Assembly (NCBI GenBank): GCA_902766175.1
Contig: CACXCJ010000003.1
Span: forward strand, 1 to 32,787
Reading direction: 5' to 3'
DNA from: an uncultured Lachnospiraceae bacterium
GTDB taxonomy: Bacteria; Bacillota; Clostridia; Lachnospirales; Lachnospiraceae
DNA length: 32,787 nt
Shown piece after piece: positions 8,076 through 16,511 of the stretch (its first letter is position 1; every line of letters starts with the position of its first letter). Under the pieces are notes generated by a model. That model was given only the letters and a program-made list of their open reading frames with translations. It was not told the origin of the DNA and did no database searches. Made by a program: the position numbers and the translations under genes.

Positions 8076-8645
8076 TCACCCGGTGTAGGAGCTGACGCGC
8101 TCCGTGAGGAGCGCGCAGACCTCCGGAACTGCGAGACCGTCGGTCGGCACCTCGACCTGCGAGGCCCTCTCGTAGCGGGAGAGGCGCTCCGCCAGGAGTT
8201 CTGCGATGTAAGGGACGTTCATGCGGCCGTTTAAGAGCGGACGGTCCGCGCTGGTGCGGACCCTTTCGTAGATCGTCTGCGGGGTGGCGGTGAGCCAGAC
8301 CGTGACGCCGATTTTCCGCATGAGGTCGACATTTTCCGCGCGGAGCGTGATCCCTCCGCCGCAGGAAACGATGAGGTGCTTCCGGCCGATCAGGGAGCGG
8401 AGTGTCTCCGTCTCCAGATCCCGGAAATATGCCTCGCCGTGGGAGCGGAAGAGGCCGGGGATGGATTCTCCGGTCCGGCTTACGATCATCTGGTCCGTAT
8501 CCACCGCGTCAAGAGAGAGAGAGCGGCTCAGATACTCCGCGACGCTTGTCTTGCCGGTCCCCATGAAGCCGACCAGAAGGATATTTTCTGTGAGGGGCTT
8601 AAGTCTGGGATTTCTTGAAGTCGGTGCGGAATCTTTTGTATTCAT
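8076..8645 (-). CDS. aroK: Shikimate kinase
   Basis: Phosphorylates shikimate at the 3-hydroxyl with ATP, the fifth step of chorismate synthesis. Seen in order: P-loop GFMGTGKTS (about residues 26-34), the shikimate-binding Asp in DAVDTD, FRDLETE with the conserved Arg, the SCGGGI glycine loop, and the lid RPLLNG. The length, 189 residues, is normal apart from an N-terminal extension of about 20 polar residues. The start at 8645 has GGAGG 7 nt upstream and a good promoter. The gene stands alone; aroD, another shikimate gene, is about 15 kb away in this window, so the pathway is dispersed. Confidence 0.94.
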   Translation of the reverse strand: MNTKDSAPTSRNPRLKPLTENILLVGFMGTGKTSVAEYLSRSLSLDAVDTDQMIVSRTGESIPGLFRSHGEAYFRDLETETLRSLIGRKHLIVSCGGGITLRAENVDLMRKIGVTVWLTATPQTIYERVRTSADRPLLNGRMNVPYIAELLAERLSRYERASQVEVPTDGLAVPEVCALLTERVSSYTG

Positions 8646-8688
8646 CGGGGCCTCCGGGTCTTTCAGAAATGTGCGCTGCTTTCCGGGA

Positions 8689-8717
8689 TTCTAGCACGGA
8701 TTGCGGGATGCAGCAAG
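8689..8717 (-). promoter_or_regulatory. Promoter of aroK
   Basis: On the minus strand: TTGCTG, 17-bp spacer, TAGAAT, with an extended -10 TG. The transcription start would fall about 35-40 nt ahead of the aroK ATG. Confidence 0.75.
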
Positions 8718-8747
8718 ACGCGCCGCAGGAAGAGGGGGGAAGATTTT

Positions 8748-9734
8748 ATGAGTGCAGGACAGAAAAAGGAAGATACCGCCGCAGGAGAACAGGGGATTGT
8801 CTGCATCGGGGACAGCCTCACGGCGGGGTTTGGCGGCGGAGGCCGGAGCTACCCGGCAGTGCTCTCGGAGTGCCTCAGGAAAAGGGCGGCGGAGGAGGGC
8901 AGAATTGCTCCGGAGGTGGTGAATCTCGGGGTAAATGGAGAGGACACGGTGACGATTCTCGGCCGGACAGGCGCGGTGCCGTTCCGTCTCACGGAGAAAC
9001 TCACGGTGAAACCGGACGGCTATCCGGTTCCGGTATCCTTTGCGTCCCCGGCGGGCGGGGAGATCTGCCCGCTGGTTTACGGGGATGCGGGACTTGAAAA
9101 GGTCTGGCTCACGGCCCCGGACGGGACAGAAATCGGCGGGCGGCTCACGCTGGAGGGCGGACTCTTTGCGGGGGAGCGCTACTGCTTCCGGGCGGAGGAG
9201 ATCCGGAGGCCGGGCGGGGAGACGGAGCGCTTCGGAGGAGCGGCGGGCGCCGTTTTCCGCGGCGCGGAAGGCGTGGAATATCCTGCCGGAACCCGGATCG
9301 AAACGGCTGCCGCCAGGCGCTACCGCAATTATCTGCCGATTGCACTCATGGGAGCGAACGGACAGTTTGAAACGGTCGACGAGCTGATGCTCCAGTATCG
9401 CGTGCTCTTGAGCTTTTACCGGGCCGCTTCCGGCCGCTGTCTGGTGCTCGGCCTGCATCTCGGAGACACGCGGTTTCTAAAGGAGGAGGAAGAAAAATTT
9501 TCCGCCTTTTTCGGCCGGAATTTTCTGGATGTCCGCACCTATATGTGTACGGAAGCGCTCCGGGATGCGGGAATTTCCCCGACAGAGACAGACTTGGAGG
9601 ACATGCGCGCGGGACGGACGCCGGGGAGCCTCCTGTTTGACGGCCTGCACTTTAACTCCCTCGGGTATGAGCTTCTGGGGAAGCTGGTGTACCGGCGCCT
9701 TTCTGCGCCGGAAGGCCCGGAGGGAGAGATTTGA
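8748..9734 (+). CDS. SGNH/GDSL-family hydrolase
   Basis: Serine esterase-like hydrolase of 328 residues. Block I is GDSLTAGFG with the nucleophile Ser near residue 25; block II Gly is in NLGVNGE; block III appears as MGANGQ; block V is DGLHFNSLGYELLG with the catalytic Asp and His. Between blocks II and III lies an insertion of about 100 residues (roughly 85-195) that looks beta-rich and is absent from minimal SGNH enzymes. There is no signal peptide, so it is probably cytoplasmic. The ATG has GAGGGGGGAAG upstream. It is divergent from aroK and lies 89 bp before pgi, which has its own promoter. The substrate is unknown; a carbohydrate or acyl ester is likely from the family. Confidence 0.8.
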   Translation: MSAGQKKEDTAAGEQGIVCIGDSLTAGFGGGGRSYPAVLSECLRKRAAEEGRIAPEVVNLGVNGEDTVTILGRTGAVPFRLTEKLTVKPDGYPVPVSFASPAGGEICPLVYGDAGLEKVWLTAPDGTEIGGRLTLEGGLFAGERYCFRAEEIRRPGGETERFGGAAGAVFRGAEGVEYPAGTRIETAAARRYRNYLPIALMGANGQFETVDELMLQYRVLLSFYRAASGRCLVLGLHLGDTRFLKEEEEKFSAFFGRNFLDVRTYMCTEALRDAGISPTETDLEDMRAGRTPGSLLFDGLHFNSLGYELLGKLVYRRLSAPEGPEGEI

Positions 9735-9768
9735 CAGGGCGGAGAGAGTTTTTTTGTCCCGCGATGTA

Positions 9769-9777
9769 TGGTAGAAT
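9769..9777 (+). promoter_or_regulatory. Extended -10 promoter of pgi
   Basis: TGGTAGAAT is a good extended -10 element about 45 nt before the pgi ATG. At 17-bp spacing the -35 position is a T-run, a poor match. A TTGACA at 9731-9736 is too far away (35 bp) to be its partner. Confidence 0.55.
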
Positions 9778-9823
9778 GGCGGTGAAAATGTAGTTTCCAT
9801 CCAATCAAAGGAGCGTGGAGAAA

Positions 9824-11167
9824 ATGGCATACGTGACATTTGATGATTCCTATCTCAGGAAGTTCGTCGGGGCAGGAGAGGTTTCCCAGATGAAAGCGGC
9901 CGCGGAGACCGCGTACGACCAGCTTGTGAACCACACCGGCGTGGGGAGTGACTTCCACGGCTGGATTGACCTTCCGGTGAATTACGACAGGGAGGAGTTT
10001 GAGCGGATCAAGAAGGCTGCGAAGAGAATCCAGGAGGATTCCGAGGTCCTGATCGTCGCCGGCATCGGCGGCTCCTACCTCGGTGCGCGCGCGGCGATCG
10101 AGTTCCTGCGTCACGGCTTCTACAACAACATTCCCCGCTCCATGAGGAAGACGCCGGAAATCTACTTTGTCGGAAACAATATGTCCGGCCAGTACATGAA
10201 CGGCCTGATCGACGTGATCGGGGACCGGAGCTTTTCCATCAACGTGATCTCGAAGTCCGGCACCACGACCGAGACCGCGATCAGCTTCCGCGTGTTCAAG
10301 AAGATTCTCGAGCAGAGGTACGGGAAGGCGGAGGCGGCGAAGCGGATCTACGCGACGACCGACCGCGCGCGGGGCGCCCTGAAGACGCTCGCGGACAAGG
10401 AGGGCTATGAGTGCTTCGTGATTCCGGACGATATCGGCGGGCGCTTCTCCGTCCTTACAGCCGTGGGGCTTCTTCCGATCGCCGTGAGCGGCGCGGACAT
10501 TGACAGGCTCATGGAGGGCGCAGCGGCACAGAGGCAGCGTGCGCTGGACGATGAGTTCGAGAACAATGACGCCATGCGCTACGCGGTGAGCCGGAACATT
10601 CTCCATCAGAAGGGGAAGAGCGTGGAGATCCTCGCGAATTACGAGCCGAGTCTCGCCATGATTTCCGAGTGGTGGAAGCAGCTCTTCGGCGAGAGCGAGG
10701 GCAAGGATCAGAAGGGAATTCTTCCGCACTCCGTGAACCTGACGACGGACCTCCACTCCATGGGCCAGTTCATTCAGGACGGTGCGCGGATCATGATGGA
10801 GACCGTGCTGAGCGTCGAGAAGCCGAAGAATGAGCTTCTCATCGAAGCCGACCCGGAGAATCTTGACGGCCTGAACTACCTCGCTGGAAAGAACATGGAT
10901 TTTGTCTGCAAGAACGCGATGAACGGAACCATCCTCGCGCACATCGCGGGCGGCGTGCCGGTCATGAAGGTCAATATCCCCGCGCAGGACGAGTACTCCC
11001 TCGGCGAACTGTTCTATTTCTTCGAGTTCGCGGTCGGAATCAGCGGATATCTCCTCGGCGTGAATCCGTTCAACCAGCCGGGCGTCGAGAGCTACAAGAG
11101 CAACATGTTCGCGCTTCTCGGGAAGCCCGGCTATGAGGAGGCGCGGAAGAAGCTTCTGGGAGAGTGA
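9824..11167 (+). CDS. pgi: Glucose-6-phosphate isomerase
   Basis: Interconverts glucose-6-phosphate and fructose-6-phosphate in glycolysis and gluconeogenesis. The protein is 447 residues, the short form of Firmicutes. Motifs: the phosphate-binding [15 protein letters not shown], the PGI signature [16 protein letters not shown], the catalytic Glu region near [11 protein letters not shown], and the C-terminal [14 protein letters not shown] with the conserved Lys. A GTG at 9815 in the same frame is too close to AAAGGAG to be used; the ATG at 9824 fits better. rpiB follows after 164 bp that contain two hairpins. Confidence 0.95.
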   Translation: MAYVTFDDSYLRKFVGAGEVSQMKAAAETAYDQLVNHTGVGSDFHGWIDLPVNYDREEFERIKKAAKRIQEDSEVLIVAGIGGSYLGARAAIEFLRHGFYNNIPRSMRKTPEIYFVGNNMSGQYMNGLIDVIGDRSFSINVISKSGTTTETAISFRVFKKILEQRYGKAEAAKRIYATTDRARGALKTLADKEGYECFVIPDDIGGRFSVLTAVGLLPIAVSGADIDRLMEGAAAQRQRALDDEFENNDAMRYAVSRNILHQKGKSVEILANYEPSLAMISEWWKQLFGESEGKDQKGILPHSVNLTTDLHSMGQFIQDGARIMMETVLSVEKPKNELLIEADPENLDGLNYLAGKNMDFVCKNAMNGTILAHIAGGVPVMKVNIPAQDEYSLGELFYFFEFAVGISGYLLGVNPFNQPGVESYKSNMFALLGKPGYEEARKKLLGE

Positions 11168-11177
11168 GGGAGAGTCA

Positions 11178-11240
11178 TTCCTGCATTCCCGCAGGAAGAG
11201 CGGGATATAGAAAACATCGGCCCCGGACTTTTTCCGGGGC
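11178..11240 (+). other. Two hairpins between pgi and rpiB
   Basis: Hairpin one: TTCCTGC/GCAGGAA, 6-nt loop (11178-11197). Hairpin two: GCCCCGGA/TCCGGGGC, 5-nt loop CTTTT (11220-11240). Neither is followed by a U-tract, so they may be attenuating or mRNA-stabilising structures rather than simple terminators. A direct repeat CCCGCAGGAA occurs at 11188 and 11247. Confidence 0.4.
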
Positions 11241-11331
11241 GGGATACCCGCAGGAACACCAGGATACGGAGTGCCGGCAGCAGAGGCGCTCAGAAAATGA
11301 ACTGACAGGATCTCAAGGAGAAGAAAACACG

Positions 11332-11799
11332 ATGAAACTTGTGATTGGAAATGACCATGCCGCGGTCGAGATGAAGAACCAGATCATGAAATACCTGGAG
11401 GACAAGGGAATCGAAGTGGTCAATGTGGGGACGGACTCCACGGAGAGCTTTGACTATCCGATCGCGGGCTACAGGGCGGCAAAGCTGGTCGCATCCGGCG
11501 AGGTGGACGGAGGCGTCCTGATCTGCGGGACGGGAATCGGAATCTCCCTCGCGGCGAACAAGGTGAAGGGCATCCGCGCAGCGGTGTGCAGCGAGCCCTA
11601 CAGCGCGAAGCTCGCGAAGATGCACAATAACGCGAACATGATCGCCTTCGGCGCGCGCGTGGTGGGCGTGGAGCTCGCGAAGATGATCGTCGACGAGTGG
11701 CTGAATGCGGAGTACCTCGGCGGGAAGCACGCGAGGCGCGTCGCCATGATCTCCGAGATCGAGGAGACGGGAAGGCTTGAGGCGGCGGAGAAGCAGTGA
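11332..11799 (+). CDS. rpiB: Ribose-5-phosphate isomerase B
   Basis: Interconverts ribose-5-phosphate and ribulose-5-phosphate in the pentose phosphate pathway. The 155-residue protein has the RpiB/LacAB fold: NDHAAVEMK at the N-terminus, the catalytic Cys in GVLICGTGIGIS, and the His of KMHNNANM. Length and motifs are typical of RpiB; LacA/LacB would be expected with tagatose-pathway genes, which are absent. The ATG at 11332 has AAGGAG upstream; a longer in-frame ORF reaching back to 11164 has no family similarity and is not used. Its position behind pgi gives two sugar-phosphate isomerases in a row. Confidence 0.93.
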   Translation: MKLVIGNDHAAVEMKNQIMKYLEDKGIEVVNVGTDSTESFDYPIAGYRAAKLVASGEVDGGVLICGTGIGISLAANKVKGIRAAVCSEPYSAKLAKMHNNANMIAFGARVVGVELAKMIVDEWLNAEYLGGKHARRVAMISEIEETGRLEAAEKQ

Positions 11800-11888
11800 G
11801 CGCTGTCCTGCCTGCGCGGCGGCTGCATACTGAAAGGAACCAGGACGGGACAGATGCGGCAGGGAAACTGCTGGAAAATGGAGGCTTC

Positions 11889-12647
11889 ATGAAGGTAAAA
11901 TTTATCGGACACAGCGGATTTTTCGTGGATCTTCCGGAGATGTCGCTCCTCTTTGACTATTACAAGGGGGAGCTCCCGGAGGCGGATCCGGAAAAGCCGC
12001 TCTTTATCTTCGTGAGCCACGCGCACGAGGACCACTACACAGGGAAAATCTTCACGTATCTGGACCGGACGGAGGACGTGACCTTCTTTCTCTCGGACGA
12101 CATTCCGGAAAGCAGCGTCCCGGAGAGAGCGCGCGGCCACGTCCGCTTCGTGGGGCCGGACAGCGCGGCGGCAGTCTCCCGGCTCGTCGAGGACCCGGCG
12201 GCCGGGAGGAAGCGCGGAAGGACCATCCTTGAACTTCACACGTACCGCTCCACGGACGAGGGCGTCGCATTTCTGGTCGACGCCGGGGACGTGCGGATTT
12301 ACCACGCGGGGGACCTGAACGACTGGCACTGGGATGAGGAGGATCAGGCCTTCAACAGGGAGCAGCGGGAGGGGTACACCGCGGCTCTCAGAAAGATCGC
12401 GTATCTCGTGAAAAAGGACAGCCACGTTCCGGATCTCGCATTCATCCCGCTGGACTCGCGGCTCGGGGAGTTCTTCTGGATGGGGATGGATGAGTACATG
12501 AAGGCAGTCGGCGCGGCGCATGTGTTCCCGATGCATCTCTTCGGGGACCCCTCCGTCATCGGCCGCATGAGGAGCATGCCGTGCGCGGCGGAGTACGCGG
12601 ACCGGATTCTCGGGACCGGCACGGCCGGAGAGGAATTTGACTTATGA
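11889..12647 (+). CDS. MBL-fold metallo-hydrolase (UlaG-like)
   Basis: Metallo-beta-lactamase-fold hydrolase of 252 residues. The metal motif is SHAHEDHYTGKIF (HxHxDH), followed by an Asp/His pair in VDAGDVRIYHAGDLNDWHW and a late His in MHLFGDPS. The N-terminus FIGHSGFFVDL is typical of the UlaG-like group. No signal peptide is present. The substrate cannot be told. The ATG at 11889 has TGGAGG 5 nt upstream. The stop overlaps the pyrC start (ATGA), so the two are translationally coupled. Confidence 0.8.
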   Translation: MKVKFIGHSGFFVDLPEMSLLFDYYKGELPEADPEKPLFIFVSHAHEDHYTGKIFTYLDRTEDVTFFLSDDIPESSVPERARGHVRFVGPDSAAAVSRLVEDPAAGRKRGRTILELHTYRSTDEGVAFLVDAGDVRIYHAGDLNDWHWDEEDQAFNREQREGYTAALRKIAYLVKKDSHVPDLAFIPLDSRLGEFFWMGMDEYMKAVGAAHVFPMHLFGDPSVIGRMRSMPCAAEYADRILGTGTAGEEFDL

Positions 12648-14002
12648 TCATGCTGAAAAATGTCCGGCTCATCGACCCGGCGTCGAGGACGGACCAGACG
12701 CTGGACATCCTGATCGCGGAGGAGAAAATCATCCGCATCGGGGAGGCGCTGGAGCTTGACGCGCGGCTCATTGCCCGGGCGAAGGGGGAGGTGCTCGCGA
12801 TCCTTGACTGCAGCGGCCTCTGCGCGGCGCCGGGGTTTGTGGACGGCCACGTGCACTTCCGCGACCCGGGGTACACGTACAAGGAAGATGTCATGAGCGG
12901 CGCGGCGGCGGCAGCGGCGGGCGGATTCACCTCGGTGGTCTGCATGGCGAACACGAATCCCGTCGTGGACAATGAGGACACGCTCGTGGACCTGATCCGG
13001 AGGGGCCGGAGGGCGCCGATCCACGTGTACAGCTGCTCGGCCGTGACGAAGGGGCTTGAGGGGAAGGAACTGGTTGACATGCGCCTCATGAAGGAGTGCG
13101 GTGCCGTCGGCTTCACGGATGACGGGCACCCGCTTCTTGACGCGGAGCTTGTGAAGACGGCGATGCTCACGGCGAGACGCCTGAAGCTCCCGCTCTCCTT
13201 CCACGAGGAGGACCCGAAGTATATCACGGAGCCCGGCATCAACCACGGCCCTGTTGCGGAGAAAATGGGACTCACGGGAGCCGACCGGATGGCGGAGACC
13301 ACCATGGTGGAGCGCGACGTAAAGCTTGCGGAGCAGACCGGGGCCACAGTCGTGATTCAGCACATCAGCGCGAAGGAGAGCGTGGATCTGGTCCGGGCGG
13401 CGCAGAGAAACGGCGCGCGCGTCTGGGCGGAGGCGACACCGCACCACTTCTCCCTGACGGAGGAGGCAGTGCAGCTCTACGGGACCAGCGCGAAGGTCAA
13501 TCCTCCGCTCCGGCTGGAGGAGGACCGGCAGGCCATCATCCGCGGGCTGCAGGACGGCACGATCGGCGTGATCGCGACGGACCACGCGCCGCACGCAAAG
13601 GCGGAGAAGGACCGCCCGTTCACGGAAGCGCCGAGCGGGATGACGGGGCTCGAGACGAGCTTTGCCCTGGGGCTCATGAACCTGGTGAAGCCCGGGTATC
13701 TGACGCTCCCGCAGCTCATAGACCGCATGAGCACGCAGCCCGCGCGGCTCTACGGTCTCGAGGCCGGTTCCGTCCGGGAGGAGGGAGCCGCCGACCTGGT
13801 GCTTTTCGACCCGGATCTCCGCTGGACCTATCTCGTCCCGCAGAGCAAGGCGACCAACTCACCGTGGCTCGGAAAGAGCCTCACCGGAAAGGTCCTGCTC
13901 ACGATCTGCGGCGGCAGAATCGTCTACGAGGACACACGCTCGTTCGGGAGCCGGCGGCTTCCGGCGGACCGGAAGATGAAATTTGAGGACAGCGGGATCT
14001 GA
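12644..14002 (+). CDS. pyrC: Dihydroorotase (class I)
   Basis: Closes carbamoyl-aspartate to dihydroorotate in pyrimidine synthesis. It is an amidohydrolase of 452 residues. Metal and catalytic features: DGHVHFRDPG (HxH pair), GFTDDG, SFHEED, the His of VIQHISAKES, and ATDHAPH with the catalytic Asp. The C-terminal segment matches PyrC/AllB-like proteins, but DGHVHFRDPG and the pyrimidine motif NTNPVVDN favour dihydroorotase. It is coupled to the upstream MBL gene by a 4-bp overlap and is not beside other pyr genes; the uracil permease is about 16.5 kb away in this window. Confidence 0.92.
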   Translation: MIMLKNVRLIDPASRTDQTLDILIAEEKIIRIGEALELDARLIARAKGEVLAILDCSGLCAAPGFVDGHVHFRDPGYTYKEDVMSGAAAAAAGGFTSVVCMANTNPVVDNEDTLVDLIRRGRRAPIHVYSCSAVTKGLEGKELVDMRLMKECGAVGFTDDGHPLLDAELVKTAMLTARRLKLPLSFHEEDPKYITEPGINHGPVAEKMGLTGADRMAETTMVERDVKLAEQTGATVVIQHISAKESVDLVRAAQRNGARVWAEATPHHFSLTEEAVQLYGTSAKVNPPLRLEEDRQAIIRGLQDGTIGVIATDHAPHAKAEKDRPFTEAPSGMTGLETSFALGLMNLVKPGYLTLPQLIDRMSTQPARLYGLEAGSVREEGAADLVLFDPDLRWTYLVPQSKATNSPWLGKSLTGKVLLTICGGRIVYEDTRSFGSRRLPADRKMKFEDSGI

Positions 14003-14063
14003 CGGGCAGGCGGAAGAGGCCCGGCAGCAGATTCCGATTCAGCTTTGAAGGAGAAGGTAGTTC

Positions 14064-15701
14064 ATGATCAGTGCAAACGGCATCACATTCCGCGTCGGAA
14101 AGAAGGCCCTCTTCGAGGACGTCAACATTCAGTTTACCGAGGGCAACTGCTACGGTCTCATCGGCGCGAACGGCACCGGAAAATCGACATTCCTGAAAAT
14201 TCTTTCCGGCCAGCTGGAGTCCACGAACGGGAGTGTCACGATCACGCCCGGACAGCGCCTCTCCTTCCTGGAGCAGGATCACTTCAAATATGACCAGTAC
14301 ACCGTCATGGACACGGTCATCATGGGAAACCAGCGGCTCTACGACATCATGAAGGAGAAGGAGGCGCTCTACGCGAAGGAGGATTTCTCCGATGAGGACG
14401 GCATCCGCGCGGCGGAGCTGGAAACCGAGTTCGGGAACATGAACGGCTGGGACGCGGAGAGCGACGCGGCAAATCTCCTGAACGGTCTCGGGGTTGAGAC
14501 GGACTATCACTACTCCCTGATGCAGGACCTGAACGGCGCGCTCAAGGTGAAGGTGCTGCTTGCGCGCGCCCTGTTCGGGAACCCGGACATCCTTCTTCTG
14601 GACGAGCCGACGAACCACCTGGATCTCGATGCGATTGCCTGGCTTGAGGAGTTTCTCATCAACTTCGAGAACACGGTCATCGTGGTCTCGCACGACCGCT
14701 ACTTCCTGAACAAGGTCTGCACCATGATCGCGGACATCGACTACGGGAAGATTCAGCTCTACGCCGGCAACTATGACTTCTGGTACGAGTCCAGCCAGCT
14801 CATGGTGCGGCAGATGAAGGAGGCGAACCGCAAGAAGGAGGAGAAGATCAAGGAGCTGAAGGAATTCATTCAGCGCTTCGCCGCGAACGCCTCGAAGTCC
14901 AAGCAGGCGACGAGCCGGAAGAGAGCGCTGGAGAAAATACAGCTCGATGAGATGCGGCCGTCCTCCCGGAAGTACCCGTTCATCGACTTCCGGCCGTCGA
15001 GAGAGATCGGCAATGAGGTTCTGACGGTAAAGGACCTGACGAAGACGGTGGAGGGCGTGAAGGTGCTGGATCACATCAGCTTCACGCTGAACCGCACGGA
15101 CAAGGTGGCGCTCGTCGGACCGAACGAGCGCGCGAAGACGACGCTCTTCAGGATCCTCGCCGGGGAGATAGAGCCGGATGAGGGCAGCTACAAGTGGGGC
15201 CTTACGACGACGCAGTCCTACTTCCCGAAGGACAACACAAAGGATTTTTCCGGCGATGAGACGATCGTCGAGTGGCTCACAAAGTACTCCGAGATCAAGG
15301 ACGCGACCTACGTCCGCGGCTTCCTGGGGCGCATGCTCTTCGCGGGCGATGACGGCATGAAGAAGGTGAAGGTCCTGTCCGGCGGCGAGAAGGTGCGGGT
15401 GATGCTGTCAAAGCTCATGATCAGCGGAGCGAATGTCCTGATCCTGGATGAGCCGACCGACCATCTGGACATGGAGGCGATCACGGCGCTGAACACCGGC
15501 CTGGTCAAGTTCCCGGGCGTCCTGATCTTCTCTTCCCGGGACCACGAGATCGTCGAGACCACGGCGAACCGCATCATGGAGATCATAAACGGAAAGCTGG
15601 TCGACAAGATCACAACCTACGACGCGTATCTCGAGAGCGATGCGATGGCCCGCAAGAGATTCACGTACACGGTCAGCGAATCAGACGAGTCCGACGACTG
15701 A
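14064..15701 (+). CDS. ABC-F family ATPase (YbiT-like) with one degenerate ATP site
   Basis: Soluble twin-NBD ATPase of 545 residues with no membrane segment. ABC-F proteins act on ribosomes as translation factors or resistance proteins. NBD1: Walker A GANGTGKST (34-42), Walker B ILLLDEP (176-182), H-loop His210. The charged interdomain linker is residues 240-310. NBD2: signature LSGGEK (438-443), Walker B VLILDEP. Odd: the NBD1 signature is LNGALK (156-161), the NBD2 Walker A is GPNERAKTT (352-360), and the NBD2 H-loop His is Arg492. All three contribute to the same composite ATP site. The ATG has GAAGGAGAAGG upstream. It starts an operon-like run with exoA (11 bp gap). The short linker and housekeeping context do not suggest antibiotic resistance, but this is inference. 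Confidence 0.9.
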   Translation: MISANGITFRVGKKALFEDVNIQFTEGNCYGLIGANGTGKSTFLKILSGQLESTNGSVTITPGQRLSFLEQDHFKYDQYTVMDTVIMGNQRLYDIMKEKEALYAKEDFSDEDGIRAAELETEFGNMNGWDAESDAANLLNGLGVETDYHYSLMQDLNGALKVKVLLARALFGNPDILLLDEPTNHLDLDAIAWLEEFLINFENTVIVVSHDRYFLNKVCTMIADIDYGKIQLYAGNYDFWYESSQLMVRQMKEANRKKEEKIKELKEFIQRFAANASKSKQATSRKRALEKIQLDEMRPSSRKYPFIDFRPSREIGNEVLTVKDLTKTVEGVKVLDHISFTLNRTDKVALVGPNERAKTTLFRILAGEIEPDEGSYKWGLTTTQSYFPKDNTKDFSGDETIVEWLTKYSEIKDATYVRGFLGRMLFAGDDGMKKVKVLSGGEKVRVMLSKLMISGANVLILDEPTDHLDMEAITALNTGLVKFPGVLIFSSRDHEIVETTANRIMEIINGKLVDKITTYDAYLESDAMARKRFTYTVSESDESDD

Positions 15702-15712
15702 AGAGGGAGTTC

Positions 15713-16471
15713 ATGAAAAAATTTGTGTCCTGGAATGTGAACGGTCTCCGCGCCTGTGCGAACAAAAATTTTCTGGATGTCTTCCGGGACCTGGACGCGG
15801 ACATCTTCTGCGTGCAGGAGACAAAGCTCCAGGAGGGACAGATCGATCTCTACCTGCCGGGCTACTACGACTACTGGAATTACGCGGAGAAAAAGGGGTA
15901 CTCCGGCGTCGCGCTGTGGACGAAGGAAAAGCCGCTGCGCGTGACCTGCGGGATGGGGATCGAGGAGCACGACCGAGAGGGAAGGCTCCTCACGGCGGAA
16001 TTTCCGGAGTACTGGTTTCTCACCTGTTACACGCCGAATTCCCAGCAGGAGCTTAAGCGCCTCGACTACCGCATGAGATGGGAGGAGGACTTTCTTCATT
16101 ACATCAAGGGCCTCTCGGAGAAAAAACCGGTCATCTTCTGCGGGGACCTGAATGTCGCGCACGAGGAGATCGATCTGAAGAACCCGGACACGAACCACGG
16201 CAATGCCGGCTTTTCCGATGAGGAGCGCGAGCGGATGACGCGGATTCTCTCGTCCGGCTTCACCGACACCTTCCGCTATCTGTATCCGGAAAAAAAGGAT
16301 GCCTACAGCTGGTGGTCCTACCGGATGCGGGCGCGGGACAGGAACATCGGCTGGCGCATCGACTACTTCATCGTGTCGGATTCCCTGCGGGACCGGATCA
16401 GGGACTCCGTGATTCACGCAGAGATTCCGGGCAGCGACCACTGCCCGGTGGAACTGGATATTGATCTTTGA
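15713..16471 (+). CDS. exoA: Exodeoxyribonuclease III / AP endonuclease
   Basis: Mg-dependent AP endonuclease and 3'-exonuclease of base-excision repair, a partner in pathway to nth in this window. Motifs in order: the SWNVNGLRA start, the metal Glu in CVQETKLQEGQ, GDLNVAHEEIDL with the catalytic Asp/Asn, WWSYRMRARDRNIGWRIDYF, and the C-terminal GSDHCPVELDI with the Asp-His pair. The 252 residues are the usual ExoA length. AGAGGGAG precedes the ATG. It follows the ABC-F gene by 11 bp. Confidence 0.95.
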   Translation: MKKFVSWNVNGLRACANKNFLDVFRDLDADIFCVQETKLQEGQIDLYLPGYYDYWNYAEKKGYSGVALWTKEKPLRVTCGMGIEEHDREGRLLTAEFPEYWFLTCYTPNSQQELKRLDYRMRWEEDFLHYIKGLSEKKPVIFCGDLNVAHEEIDLKNPDTNHGNAGFSDEERERMTRILSSGFTDTFRYLYPEKKDAYSWWSYRMRARDRNIGWRIDYFIVSDSLRDRIRDSVIHAEIPGSDHCPVELDIDL

Positions 16472-16511
16472 AAAACGCTTGACGGAAGTTACATCATCGG
16501 GGAGGCACAGA

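Noticed and set aside
9731-9736. TTGACA as the -35 of the pgi promoter
   Set aside because: It is 35 bp from the -10, far beyond a workable spacer.
9539-10942. A 467-codon minus-strand frame over the SGNH gene and pgi
   Set aside because: It runs antisense to well-supported genes, its His/Arg/Val/Leu-rich translation is typical of shadow frames, and it has no ribosome-binding site.
12344-13594. A 416-codon minus-strand frame over pyrC
   Set aside because: Antisense shadow; pyrC has all catalytic motifs on the plus strand.
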